Notes under the pieces: model-generated
What the model was told of the DNA's origin: nothing
The model's database searches: none
Seen by the model: only the letters and a program-made list of their open reading frames with translations
Source: an uncultured Bacteroidales bacterium
GTDB lineage: Bacteria > Bacteroidota > Bacteroidia > Bacteroidales > Bacteroidaceae
Reading direction: 5' to 3'
Length of the DNA: 64,000 bases
NCBI GenBank assembly: GCA_902774335.1
Contig: CACYHW010000011.1
Location: forward strand, 96,841-160,840
Position numbers and translations under genes: made by a program
In this document: positions 11,249 through 20,500 of the stretch, piece by piece
How positions within the stretch are numbered: the stretch's first letter is position 1
How the letters are laid out: each line of letters opens with the position of its first letter

Positions 11249-11463
11249 AGAATTCCATCCAGTAGTAAAAATAAGTCCCGCAAGCAAAGCATGCGAGACT
11301 TATTTTTACCCGGCCTGGAAGGCCGGTAAGCGAAGTGAAACGGAGCGCGTTTCCAGAAGGAAACTAAAAAAAGGTTGTTTCTGATACGCAGATAGAATTC
11401 CATCCCGAGGCTTTAAGCCGTAGGCGCTAAAAGCCCCAAAAACGAGCGAAGCGAAGCAGCGAG
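11249..11463 (+). repeat. Structured intergenic repeat F2, copy 2
   Basis: Same order as copy 1. A 12-base direct repeat AGAATTCCATCC (11249-11260 and 11394-11405) brackets the central part. Hairpin one (11264-11309) has arms GTAAAAATAAGTCcCGC and its complement, a different stem sequence from copy 1. Hairpin two (11310-11326) and the stretch to 11393 are almost identical to copy 1. Hairpin three (11409-11435) again differs but pairs. The element lies 16 bases past the pncB stop and upstream of the Nif3 gene. Apart from it, the 11200-11478 gap holds nothing I recognise. Confidence 0.8.
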
Positions 11464-11478
11464 TATCCCTCTCGGCCT

Positions 11479-12675
11479 TTAAATCAAGCCCAATATCACT
11501 TTATAAGAGTGCACCTCATCCGGATCACCCAGCTCCTTACCCGGAGTGTCGGACAACTTAACGCACCTGTATACATGCTGGCGCGGGTTAACCTGGAACG
11601 TCTTAAGCTTCATAACGATGTTAAGAGGATCCACCGTTCCCACATCATTAGTCAAGTTGGTGCCAATTCCGAACGATACCCTGATGCGGCCCTCAAAGTA
11701 CTTCTGGATAGCCAGAGCGCGGTCAAAGTCAAGAGCATCGCTGAACACGATTGACTTTGTCATGGGGTCAATGTGGTATGATTCGTACTTGGCAATGATC
11801 TTGTCACCGAACTCGAACGGATCACCGCTGTCGTGACGAACGCCGTCGTACAGCTTAGCCATATCCAGCGAGAAGTTGCGCAGGAACACCTGAGTGGTAA
11901 AGCAGTCAGGCAGCATGGTACCCATGTTGCCGCCGTAAATCTCGGCCCAACGGCGCATAACGTAGTAGTTTGCCTCCTTGGGACCCATGAATGCGGCTGT
12001 CGCCATCATGAGCTCGTGCGCCATAGTGCCTATGGGCTTGAGGTTGGGACGTATGGACTGGTATTTCATTGCAAAATATACGGTCGACGAGCCGATAAAG
12101 TACTTGGCGTGACGTGTCAGGTACTCCGTAACATGATCCTCCACCTCATGTGAGTAGCGGCGGCGCATACCGAAGTTGGCAAACTTGAGCTGATTCTCGT
12201 TCGATATGGCGACCTTCTTCTCAAGCTGGCTGTCGATGTATGCCCAGTCGGGCTCAGTCTTCTCGTATATCTTGTAATAAACCTCTGATACAGTGCTCAG
12301 TATGGGTATCTCATAAAGGGTGACCTTGTATATCAGGTCCTTGGCCTCGATGTGCAGGTGTCCCTCCTCATCAAGCGAGATATCAATGATATCGGCATTG
12401 AAACGGAACCCCTTGAGCCACTCAAAGTAGCACTGAGGTATGAAATAGATATTGGAGAGGCACCAGTTGAACTCTTCATCGGTAAGGGCCAGCGTCTCCA
12501 GTTTCTTGAACTCCTTGCGCAACAGATCAACAAACTCCGGTGTGAATTTCATACCGTTGCGGTCATTGAAACAGAATGTGCCTATACCCTCCGGAGTTGT
12601 CCGTTGGTAATAGTATGACATGGAGAATTTGTAGAGGTCATTCTCCAGCATACTTTTTACAGTGGTGCTCTCCAT
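11479..12675 (-). CDS. pncB: Nicotinate phosphoribosyltransferase
   Basis: Converts nicotinate and PRPP to nicotinate mononucleotide in the NAD salvage (Preiss-Handler) pathway. The 398-residue length fits the PncB family. Recognisable segments are LENDLYKFSMSYYY at the N terminus, FANFGMRRRYSHEVED, the central GTMAHELMMA loop, and VRHDSGDPFEFG with SFGIGTNLTND, which build the phosphoribosyl site. It lies 7 bases downstream of a nicotinamidase gene in the same direction, so both salvage steps are encoded together. Confidence 0.96.
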   Translation of the reverse strand: MESTTVKSMLENDLYKFSMSYYYQRTTPEGIGTFCFNDRNGMKFTPEFVDLLRKEFKKLETLALTDEEFNWCLSNIYFIPQCYFEWLKGFRFNADIIDISLDEEGHLHIEAKDLIYKVTLYEIPILSTVSEVYYKIYEKTEPDWAYIDSQLEKKVAISNENQLKFANFGMRRRYSHEVEDHVTEYLTRHAKYFIGSSTVYFAMKYQSIRPNLKPIGTMAHELMMATAAFMGPKEANYYVMRRWAEIYGGNMGTMLPDCFTTQVFLRNFSLDMAKLYDGVRHDSGDPFEFGDKIIAKYESYHIDPMTKSIVFSDALDFDRALAIQKYFEGRIRVSFGIGTNLTNDVGTVDPLNIVMKLKTFQVNPRQHVYRCVKLSDTPGKELGDPDEVHSYKVILGLI

Positions 12676-12682
12676 AAAATCT

Positions 12683-13321
12683 TTATTTATAAATCTTTAT
12701 GTTGTTCTCGTTCATGTATGTAACAAGAGGCTCGTTGCTCTCGATCGATGCTACGCCCTCCAGGTAAACAGAAAGCTCAAAACCAACCTCATTGCTGAGT
12801 CTTACCAGGTTCTTGAGAGTTTCCAGAACGCAGTACTCGGCAGCGATACCGCATACAACAACCTTGTCACCCTTTACAAAGAGATCCTGGTCGTCGGCCT
12901 TGGTATTCTCAAACTGACCGTACTCCTCCTTGTCCTGAGCCATACCCTTGGGAAGGAACTTTACATTGTCAACGTCAATGTTGTCCAGGATTCCGTCGGG
13001 AAGAGCGGCGCCTACGGTGTAACGTACGCAGTGCTGAGGCCAGATACCGCCGTTAGCTTTGAATGAGCAGTGGTTCCATGGGTGCCAGTCAAGAGTAAAA
13101 TAGACCTTGTCGAACTTGGTAAGCACGTTCTTGATAGGCTCAACAACGCGGGTACCGTCGGTTGCGGGAAGGTTTCCGTCAATGAAATCCTTCTGGAGGT
13201 CCACTACGACCATAATGTTTGCGGGTTCACGGTTTGTCATAACTGTCTTCTTTTTGTTACCTGTGCAGGCAACCATTGCAATTACTGCAACTGCTGCAGC
13301 AAAAAACTTAAATACTTTCAT
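12683..13321 (-). CDS. Nicotinamidase (isochorismatase family) with lipoprotein signal
   Basis: Predicted to deamidate nicotinamide to nicotinate. PncA residues are all visible: catalytic Asp in VVDLQKDF, Lys in FLPKGM, Cys in GIAAEYC, and metal ligands in LDWHPWNH plus GIWPQHC. Unlike classical cytoplasmic PncA, it has an N-terminal lipoprotein signal, MKVFKFFAAAVAVIAMVACT, with the lipid cysteine at residue 19, so it should be exported and membrane-anchored. The mature domain is then of standard size. A TAAATTTG -7 box lies at 13361-13354. pncB follows after 7 bases. Function is well supported; location is inferred from the signal. Confidence 0.9.
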   Translation of the reverse strand: MKVFKFFAAAVAVIAMVACTGNKKKTVMTNREPANIMVVVDLQKDFIDGNLPATDGTRVVEPIKNVLTKFDKVYFTLDWHPWNHCSFKANGGIWPQHCVRYTVGAALPDGILDNIDVDNVKFLPKGMAQDKEEYGQFENTKADDQDLFVKGDKVVVCGIAAEYCVLETLKNLVRLSNEVGFELSVYLEGVASIESNEPLVTYMNENNIKIYK

Positions 13322-13353
13322 TTCAATAACTAAATAACAATCATTTCAGGCTG

Positions 13354-13361
13354 CAAATTTA
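13354..13361 (-). promoter_or_regulatory. -7 box of the nicotinamidase-pncB operon
   Basis: TAAATTTG followed by CAG on the minus strand, 32 bases before the ATG. No clear -33 element is seen. Confidence 0.55.
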
Positions 13362-13412
13362 GTGATAATAATGAATTGTTTTGGTATCTTTACCCAACAA
13401 AAAAGTAATTAT

Positions 13413-14486
13413 ATGAAGGACTTGACCGGACGTATTCCCCTCTATTTCATAATTGGCTGCCTGTGTATTCTTTCATCATGCGGCAATGAAAAATCAGGGG
13501 CCGATGACAATGACATCATTGATGTTGAGCCTACCGGAGCGGAGGAACTTTTCTCTGTGGTGACACTGAACGTTGACGGATTGCCTAAAAGCATCAATAT
13601 CATGGACTTATACGATTTTTCCGTCAATGAAGACGGTCCCGGTGCCGAGTATACCCCCAGGATAAGCCGATATCTGGCAGACATGAATTATGATTTCATA
13701 TCGGTTCAGGAGAACTTCAACTATGATCCTCAGTTATATTCCTCACTTTCTGCAAATTATGACAGAGACATCTGGCCGGGTGAATTGGATCTGGGTAAGA
13801 AGACAACTGATTTCCGTTTCATTACGGACGGTCTGAATGCATTCTGGAAGAAAGACATAACCGCCAACCGGGCCGACAGTGTCAGTTGGACAGCCAGTTA
13901 CGGTAAGTTCAACCATGCCTGGGACGCTATTATCACCAAGGGTTTCCGCCGCTATGACCTGATACTCAGTGAAGGCAGTAAGGTGGTAATCTATAATATG
14001 CACATGGACGCGGGCGATGATGAAGATGAGGCCAAGGGCCTTGACGGACCTGACCGCCGAGCCAGAATGTCCCAATGGCGTCAACTCAGGGATTATATTC
14101 TCAGACATCTGGATAAACGTCCCGTGATAATCATGGGTGACCTGAACAGCTGGTATGAGCGTGACAGCATCAAGATACAGTTCATTGATGAGATAGAAAA
14201 GACCGGCCGCGCCACGGTAAGTGACGTCTGGATAGAACTTGTCAAAAACGGCAGTTATCCTGAAATATTTGACGGAATAGTGACCCATGATCCCGGCTCC
14301 GTAGACTGGAGCCGCAACGGGGAATTGCTTGATAAGATACTGTATATCAACCCCAAAGGCGGTGCCCGGCTTTATCCTATGAACATATTCATAGACCATG
14401 AGGGTTATCAGAAAGATGATGGCACTCCCCTGGGTGACCATAGTCCGTTGTCTGTCACATTCAAGATCAGGAATCAAGCCCTATAA
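13413..14486 (+). CDS. Secreted endonuclease/exonuclease/phosphatase-family lipoprotein
   Basis: A 357-residue protein of the EEP superfamily (DNase I, phosphodiesterases, sphingomyelinases). The signal MKDLTGRIPLYFIIGCLCIL followed by SSC is a lipoprotein leader. Superfamily motifs are TLNVDGLP near the start of the mature domain, ISVQENFN (metal-binding glutamate), VIIMGDLNSWYERD and the C-terminal catalytic GDHSPL. The NMHMDAG segment resembles secreted sphingomyelinase-like members, but the substrate is not certain. I use the ATG at 13413; the upstream in-frame starts would ruin the signal peptide. It is transcribed away from the nicotinamidase operon. Confidence 0.85.
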   Translation: MKDLTGRIPLYFIIGCLCILSSCGNEKSGADDNDIIDVEPTGAEELFSVVTLNVDGLPKSINIMDLYDFSVNEDGPGAEYTPRISRYLADMNYDFISVQENFNYDPQLYSSLSANYDRDIWPGELDLGKKTTDFRFITDGLNAFWKKDITANRADSVSWTASYGKFNHAWDAIITKGFRRYDLILSEGSKVVIYNMHMDAGDDEDEAKGLDGPDRRARMSQWRQLRDYILRHLDKRPVIIMGDLNSWYERDSIKIQFIDEIEKTGRATVSDVWIELVKNGSYPEIFDGIVTHDPGSVDWSRNGELLDKILYINPKGGARLYPMNIFIDHEGYQKDDGTPLGDHSPLSVTFKIRNQAL

Positions 14487-14495
14487 TCCAATCCT

Positions 14496-14526
14496 TTTGG
14501 TTTAATGGCGGAAAATGATATTTTTG
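14496..14526 (+). promoter_or_regulatory. Promoter of the dcp-type peptidase gene
   Basis: TTTG (14496-14499), 19 bases, then TATTTTTG (14519-14526), the best full match to the Bacteroidota -33/-7 promoter in the window. The ATG follows 18 bases later. Confidence 0.8.
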
Positions 14527-14544
14527 CAGAACAAACAATTTGAT

Positions 14545-16638
14545 ATGAATAAAACAATCATCGCAGCTGCCGTAGCAGCGGTTACATTTATGTCTTGCAG
14601 TGAAAGAACCAATCCGCTCTTAGTGGAGAGCAATTTGCCGTATGGTGCAGTGGAGTTTGACAAGATAAGCTCATCGGACTATATGCCCGCCTTCAAGGAG
14701 GGATTCCGCGAGTATAAGGAAAACATAGACAAGATTGCGGCCTGTACCGATGCCCCCACCTTCCGGAACACCATCGAGCCCCTGGAACTGTGCGACAAAA
14801 TGCTGGCCAGGGTAAGCAGCGTCTTCTACAACCTGATGGAGACCGATGCCGATGACATCATGAAAGAGACCGAGGAGAAGGTCATCCCCATGGAGACCGA
14901 GGCCAATTCATACCTCTATATGAACGATGCTATCTTTAACAGAATCAAGACATTATACGATTCAAGGGAGAGCATCGGACTGACCATCGAGCAGCAAAAG
15001 GTTCTTGAAAAATATTACCGCCGATTTGTAACCGGCGGCGCCCTGCTGGACGATAAGGCCAAGGAGCGCTTTGTGGAGATCCAGAACCGTCTTGGCGAAC
15101 TCCGCATCAAGTATGCCAAGAACGTTCTTGACGAGAGCAACGCATACGTACTCAACGTGACCGATATCAAGCGTCTTGAGGGAATCAGTCAGGACCAGCT
15201 TGAGGCTGCAGCCGCCCGTGCCAGGGAGCAGGGACAGGAAGGATGGTCATTCAACGTACAGAAACCCTGCTGGATACCTTTCCTGCAGACCTGTAAGGAC
15301 CGCGACCTGCGCGAGCAGATGTACAAGGCATACTACACCCGCGGCAACAACAATAACGAGTTTGATAACAAGGAGATAATAAAGGAGACCTTAACACTGC
15401 GTCTGGAGCTTGCCCGCCTGCTTGGATATGAAACCTTTGCCGATTTCGTACTCGAGGACCGTATGGCCAAGACCCCCAAGGCCGCATATGACCTGCTCAT
15501 GGAGATATGGAAGTATGCCCTGCCCCAGGCCAAGCGCGAGCGCGACGAGATGCAGAAGATAATCGATGCCGAGGGCGGTAATTTCCAACTGGAGGCCTGG
15601 GACTGGTGGTACTACGCCGAGAAACTGCGCAAGCAGAAGTATGATCTGGACGAGTCACAGCTCATGCCCTACCTGAGCCTTGACAATGTACGCAAGGGCT
15701 CCTTCATGGTAGCCGAGACACTGTTCGGAATCAAGTTCCGTAAGGTTGACAACCTGCCGGTATATCATCCCTCAGTCGAGACCTGGGAGTGCCTGGATGC
15801 CGACGGCAGCCATCTGGCATACTTCTACACCGACTGCTTTGTACGCCCCACCAAGCGTCAGGGCGCATGGATGACCAACTTTACATACGAGTATAACTTT
15901 GCAGGACAGAGCCAGCGTCCCACTATCGTGAACGTATGCAACTTCTCGCTGCCTACCGATACCCTGCCCTGTCTGCTCTCCATCGACGATGCCCGCACCG
16001 TTTTCCATGAGTTCGGCCATGCGCTTCACGGCATGCTCACACAGTGTCACTACATAACCGTAGCCGGCACAGCCACACCCAATGACTTTGTCGAGATGTG
16101 CTCACAGATCATGGAGCACTGGGCAATCGAGCCTGCCATCCTCAAGCAGTACGCATTCCACTACAAGACCGGCGAGCCTATCCCCGACAACCTGATTGAG
16201 AAGATGCAGAACGCCGGCCACTTCAACACCGGATTCGAGACCGTAGAGCTTGTAGGAGCCGCCCTGCTGGATATGGAGTACCACATGCTCACCGACTACT
16301 CAGACTTTGATGACCAGAAGTTCGAGGATCAGATATCGGCCAAACTGGGAATGATACCGCAGATTGAATACCGTTACCGCGGCACATTCTTCAGCCATAT
16401 ATTCACCAACGACTATTGTGCCGGCTACTACAGCTACCTCTGGGCCGAGGTTCTGGACTGCGATGCGTTCCAGTGCTTCAAGGAGGAAGGACTCCTCAAC
16501 CCGGAGACAGGCAAGCGTTACCGCCAGAACATACTCGAGAAAGGCAGCAGCGACGACCTCATGGAGCTCTACCGTCGTTTCCGCGGCCATGATCCCAACC
16601 CCGAGGCAATGTTACGTAACCGTGGACTAATCAAATAA
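14545..16638 (+). CDS. M3-family peptidyl-dipeptidase (Dcp-like) lipoprotein
   Basis: Zinc metallopeptidase predicted to cleave dipeptides from peptide C termini, exported to the periplasm or outer membrane. The 697-residue protein begins with a lipoprotein signal (MNKTIIAAAVAAVTFMSC, cysteine 18). The M3 active site HEFGHALHG has the zinc histidines at residues 488 and 492, and the third ligand is in FVEMCSQIMEHW downstream. Length matches oligopeptidase A/Dcp. The ATG at 14545 is chosen because it begins the signal peptide and follows the promoter. The EamA gene follows after 13 bases and is likely co-transcribed. Confidence 0.93.
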   Translation: MNKTIIAAAVAAVTFMSCSERTNPLLVESNLPYGAVEFDKISSSDYMPAFKEGFREYKENIDKIAACTDAPTFRNTIEPLELCDKMLARVSSVFYNLMETDADDIMKETEEKVIPMETEANSYLYMNDAIFNRIKTLYDSRESIGLTIEQQKVLEKYYRRFVTGGALLDDKAKERFVEIQNRLGELRIKYAKNVLDESNAYVLNVTDIKRLEGISQDQLEAAAARAREQGQEGWSFNVQKPCWIPFLQTCKDRDLREQMYKAYYTRGNNNNEFDNKEIIKETLTLRLELARLLGYETFADFVLEDRMAKTPKAAYDLLMEIWKYALPQAKRERDEMQKIIDAEGGNFQLEAWDWWYYAEKLRKQKYDLDESQLMPYLSLDNVRKGSFMVAETLFGIKFRKVDNLPVYHPSVETWECLDADGSHLAYFYTDCFVRPTKRQGAWMTNFTYEYNFAGQSQRPTIVNVCNFSLPTDTLPCLLSIDDARTVFHEFGHALHGMLTQCHYITVAGTATPNDFVEMCSQIMEHWAIEPAILKQYAFHYKTGEPIPDNLIEKMQNAGHFNTGFETVELVGAALLDMEYHMLTDYSDFDDQKFEDQISAKLGMIPQIEYRYRGTFFSHIFTNDYCAGYYSYLWAEVLDCDAFQCFKEEGLLNPETGKRYRQNILEKGSSDDLMELYRRFRGHDPNPEAMLRNRGLIK

Positions 16639-16651
16639 TAAGGACTTATTT

Positions 16652-17566
16652 ATGACATTTACCGGAATTCTGTTCCTGATCATTGCGACCGTATGCGCCG
16701 CAATGTTCTCTGTCGCGTTCAAGATCTTTCATCGCAAGAACATCGATTCACATCAGGCGATATTCTTCAATTACCTGACAGCTTTTGTGATGGGTGTGCT
16801 TTTCTCACTTCACGGTGAGGTGGTTGTCAATCCCTTCAAGGCCAGTTGGCTGGTGCCCGTAATCATACTGGGATTCATTTTCATGGCCGGTATGGTCCTG
16901 CTCTCTGAGTCCACCCGTCGCGTTGGTGTAGCCATCTCCACAGTCTGCAGCCGTGCATCGATGGTTATACCGATCATTGTATCATATCTTCTGATCCAGG
17001 GCAGTGACAAGCCTAAATGGCTGCTTATATGCCTGGTTCTGGTTGCCATGACCCTTACCGTATGGACCGGAAAGCAGGAAAGCGGACATAGAATAACCCT
17101 GATGGACATCCTGGCACCGCTTTCCGTATTCCTGGCATTCGGCGCCAGCAACTCGTTCCTCAAGGTGCTTCAGCATAAGGTAACTGTGGCCGATACGGCT
17201 GCCGGACTCTCCCAGCAGGCCATCAACAGCGAGTTGTCGCTGGTTACCGCATCGGTATTCTTTGTGGCCATGGTCATTTGCTCCTACTCATTCTTTACCA
17301 AGGACGAGAGCGGCAAGCGCACCCCTATCCGGTTCAAGAACATTCTGGGAGGCGCAGCATTGGGCCTTATCAACTATTTCTGCACCTACACTCTGATGCT
17401 GGCCATGAAGACCATCGACTCCTCCCTGCTGTTCCCGCTCCATAACATCGGAATAGTTGCCATAGGAGCCTTGGTAGGCATGTGGGCATTCCATGAAAAG
17501 ATGAAACCGCACCAAATACTCGGAATGGTACTCGCTGCGGTCTCAATAGCCCTGCTCTGTATTTAA
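16652..17566 (+). CDS. EamA/DMT-family transporter
   Basis: Inner-membrane transporter of 304 residues with about ten hydrophobic segments arranged as two EamA repeats (for example LFLIIATVCAAMFSVAFKIF at the start and IGIVAIGALVGMWAFHEKM in the second repeat, a typical signature). Substrate cannot be read from the sequence. Members of this superfamily include amino-acid exporters and the riboflavin importer RibN. Its 3' end overlaps the converging FMN-riboswitch receptor gene by 4 bases, which makes flavin transport a possibility worth testing, but it shares its promoter with the upstream peptidase gene. Confidence 0.88.
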   Translation: MTFTGILFLIIATVCAAMFSVAFKIFHRKNIDSHQAIFFNYLTAFVMGVLFSLHGEVVVNPFKASWLVPVIILGFIFMAGMVLLSESTRRVGVAISTVCSRASMVIPIIVSYLLIQGSDKPKWLLICLVLVAMTLTVWTGKQESGHRITLMDILAPLSVFLAFGASNSFLKVLQHKVTVADTAAGLSQQAINSELSLVTASVFFVAMVICSYSFFTKDESGKRTPIRFKNILGGAALGLINYFCTYTLMLAMKTIDSSLLFPLHNIGIVAIGALVGMWAFHEKMKPHQILGMVLAAVSIALLCI

Positions 17567-20500
17567 TCAAATATCAGCTTTACGCCCAGCTGGAGGTACC
17601 AGCAGTTGGAGTTTGATTTATCCATATCGAAGGTCTTGGAAACAAGGCCTTCTTTATTTGTGGCCATTGTAAACTGCGGATATCCGTCGGCATCGGCACC
17701 CTTGTACTCAAGGATCTTGGCATTGTTGCAGGCCGATGGTGTTCTCATGACACCCCAGCTGCTGTTGATAAGGTTGCCTACGTTCATGATGTCGAGTGAC
17801 AGCTGCAGTGTCTCGTTGTTGCGCTTGGAGCCTCTCAGAGCGCCTACGTTGAAGTTCTGTGCCAGGTGCAGGTCAAAACGGTTGAGCCAGGGCATACGGG
17901 CTGCGTTTGCATCGGCATACTCACCCTTGTGCTTACTCAGATACTTGTCCTGGTTTACAAAGTTCCAGAAGGCCTGCTGCTGAGCCTCGGCAGTGAATGT
18001 GCCGTTGTCAACAAACTTGAGTTCATCCTTTGTGGCAGGTATGTAAATCAGGTCGTTATTGATTCCGTCGCCGTTCATGTCAGTGGTATAGACGTAGCTG
18101 TAAGTTCCGGCAGTGTAACCTGTGTAGAACAGACCTATCTCGGTGCTCATGAACTTGTTCTTGGAGTATCCCAGACGGTATGTTGCCATAGCAGTCAGCT
18201 TATCGGGAATAACATAGGCCGACGGGCGCAGAACCTGCTCGTTGGGGCTGTTCACGTTCACGTCGTTGCGCCATGCTGAGTTCAGTTGGGAGCCCTTCAT
18301 ATCCTGTACGGACATTGAAACCTGATGTATGTATGAGAGCTCGGTCTTGAGGCCATAGATAGGCTCAGCCTTCAGAGTACCGCCCAGAGACCAGCTGTAA
18401 CCCTTGTCGGTATTGCTTATCACCATGGCGCCGCCCGATTTTGATACAGTAGGCTGAACAGCGGCTATTCCCTTGTAGTTCACTCTGTTGTCGGCACCGT
18501 TAAAGCGCGGTGCGGCATCGTCGCAAATCTGGTTGTAGTTCTCTACGTAAACAGCGTTGATATCCTTGTTGTAGATACCCTCAACCGATACTGCCAGGGG
18601 GAATGCCAGTCCGTCGGGCTCATAGTCCACAGCCAGTGATGTCTTGAACACCTGGGGCAGTTTGAAGTCACCTGCAATACCGGTTATGGTTGTGTTGTTA
18701 AGCGTAGGATTGGGGTTGGCAGTCATGGACAGGCCCTGCTGTATCAGGTAGTTTCTGAGAGCCTCCTCGGTGTAGAGGAAGTTGTTCTGCAGGCCCTGCT
18801 GCATAGCGTTTGTGGGGTCCGATGACATCACGGTTCCCTGCAGCATACCGCTGCTGTTGGGGATTGTGGCAAAGAACACCAGGGGAATTCTGCCTGTAAA
18901 GAGGCCTGCACCACCGTGTACGGTAAGAGTATGTGCATCGTCCACATCCCAGTTGAATCCTACACGGGGTGAGAACTGCACGTTAGCCTTGGGCCAGCGG
19001 CCGTTGTCAATTACGGGAGCCTGATAGCCTGCGGGCACCTGACCGGGAGCATAGAAGTGGTTTGTCCAGTCCAGAGCCTTGAATGACTCGTTGGTTGTGA
19101 GCGGCTCATAGTACTGCATATGATCAGCTCTAAGACCGTAAGTGACAGTAAGGTTGTCGGTTATGTGTGATTCGGCCTGCAGGAATGCTGCTGTCTGACC
19201 GAACGATGTACGTGATGCGGGATCGTCAATGCCGTCGTATGTATATGTCATACCGAATGCGGCGGGAACGGCCTGATTGATAAAATCCTCAAGTGAGTTG
19301 TAACGGTAGTATCCCGTGCCGAACATACGGTAGTTGGTGGCACCCTTCTGGTACTGATAGCTCAGACCTGCTGTGATGGTGCTGTGAGCCAGTGTCCAAC
19401 GTATATGGTCACTGATATTATATGTACGTACATAGTTTCCTGTACCCTTTGTGAATGCCTCGCAGCCTGCGCTCATAAAGGCGTCATAGTCCTTAAGGAT
19501 ATCGATATGGGGGAAATCTGCTGACTCCGTTCCTCTCAGGTTGCTTACGTCCGATATGCTTGCCGAGAACTTGTTGCTCATGCGGCCGCTCAGACGGCTG
19601 TTCAATTCGGCTACTGCCGACCAGGCATTGTCGTTCTGGGTATAGCAGTTGTTGCGGAATACGTATCCGCTCTTTGATACTCGGTCATTTTCAGTCGTGG
19701 CACCTACTGTGCTCTTTCCGCTGGGTGTGAACCACTGCTTGTTGCCGGTCCAGTTGTAACGCAGCATCAGGTTGTGGTTGTTATTGATGTTCCAGTCAAT
19801 GCGGGCCAGCATCTTGGTGTTTGTCTGGTCGCCGTTCGAGAGGTCATAGCTACCTGCGTCGTAACCGTAGGCCTTGAGGGCAGTTGCGAACTGCTCCATA
19901 TCGGCCGCTGTAACACGGCTTATCTTGCCTGCTGCATCGCCTACACCATCCTCTGAGAGTTTGTACTCGGTTATCGGACTAGGTGTGGTAACATACTCAG
20001 CATTAACAAAATAGAACAGCTTGTCTTTAAGTATCGGACCACCCAAGGTGAATCCTACTGTGGTGTGGCTGCTGCTTACCCTGTTGCCCAGGTCTATTCC
20101 GTCAATCTTGTTGCCGCGCAGTTTCTCGTTATGAAAATAGGTGTATGCGGTACCCTTGAAGGTGTTTGTTCCTGACTTGGTGATTACGTTGATTCCGCCT
20201 CCGGTAAAGTTGCTCTGACGTACGTCGTACGGGGCAATTGCAATCTGCATCTCCTCTACGGCATCTATAGAGATAGGTGTGCCGGCGCCGGGGAGATCGG
20301 CCGAAAGACCGAAGCTGTTGTTCATTATAGCGCCGTCTATTGTGAGCGTTGTAACGCGGCCGTCACGGCCTGCCATTGTGTTTTCAATGCCGCTGTAGGG
20401 TGACAGACGTGTGTAGTCCAGCATGCTGCGGTTAACTGACGGCAGCATGGACATGCTCTCCCTGTTCACGTTGTATATCTGTCCGGTGCGGGTTTCGTTG

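Noticed and set aside
13362-13412. Longer start for the phosphodiesterase-like lipoprotein
   Set aside because: The extra 17 residues precede the signal peptide and begin with GTG inside the promoter region.
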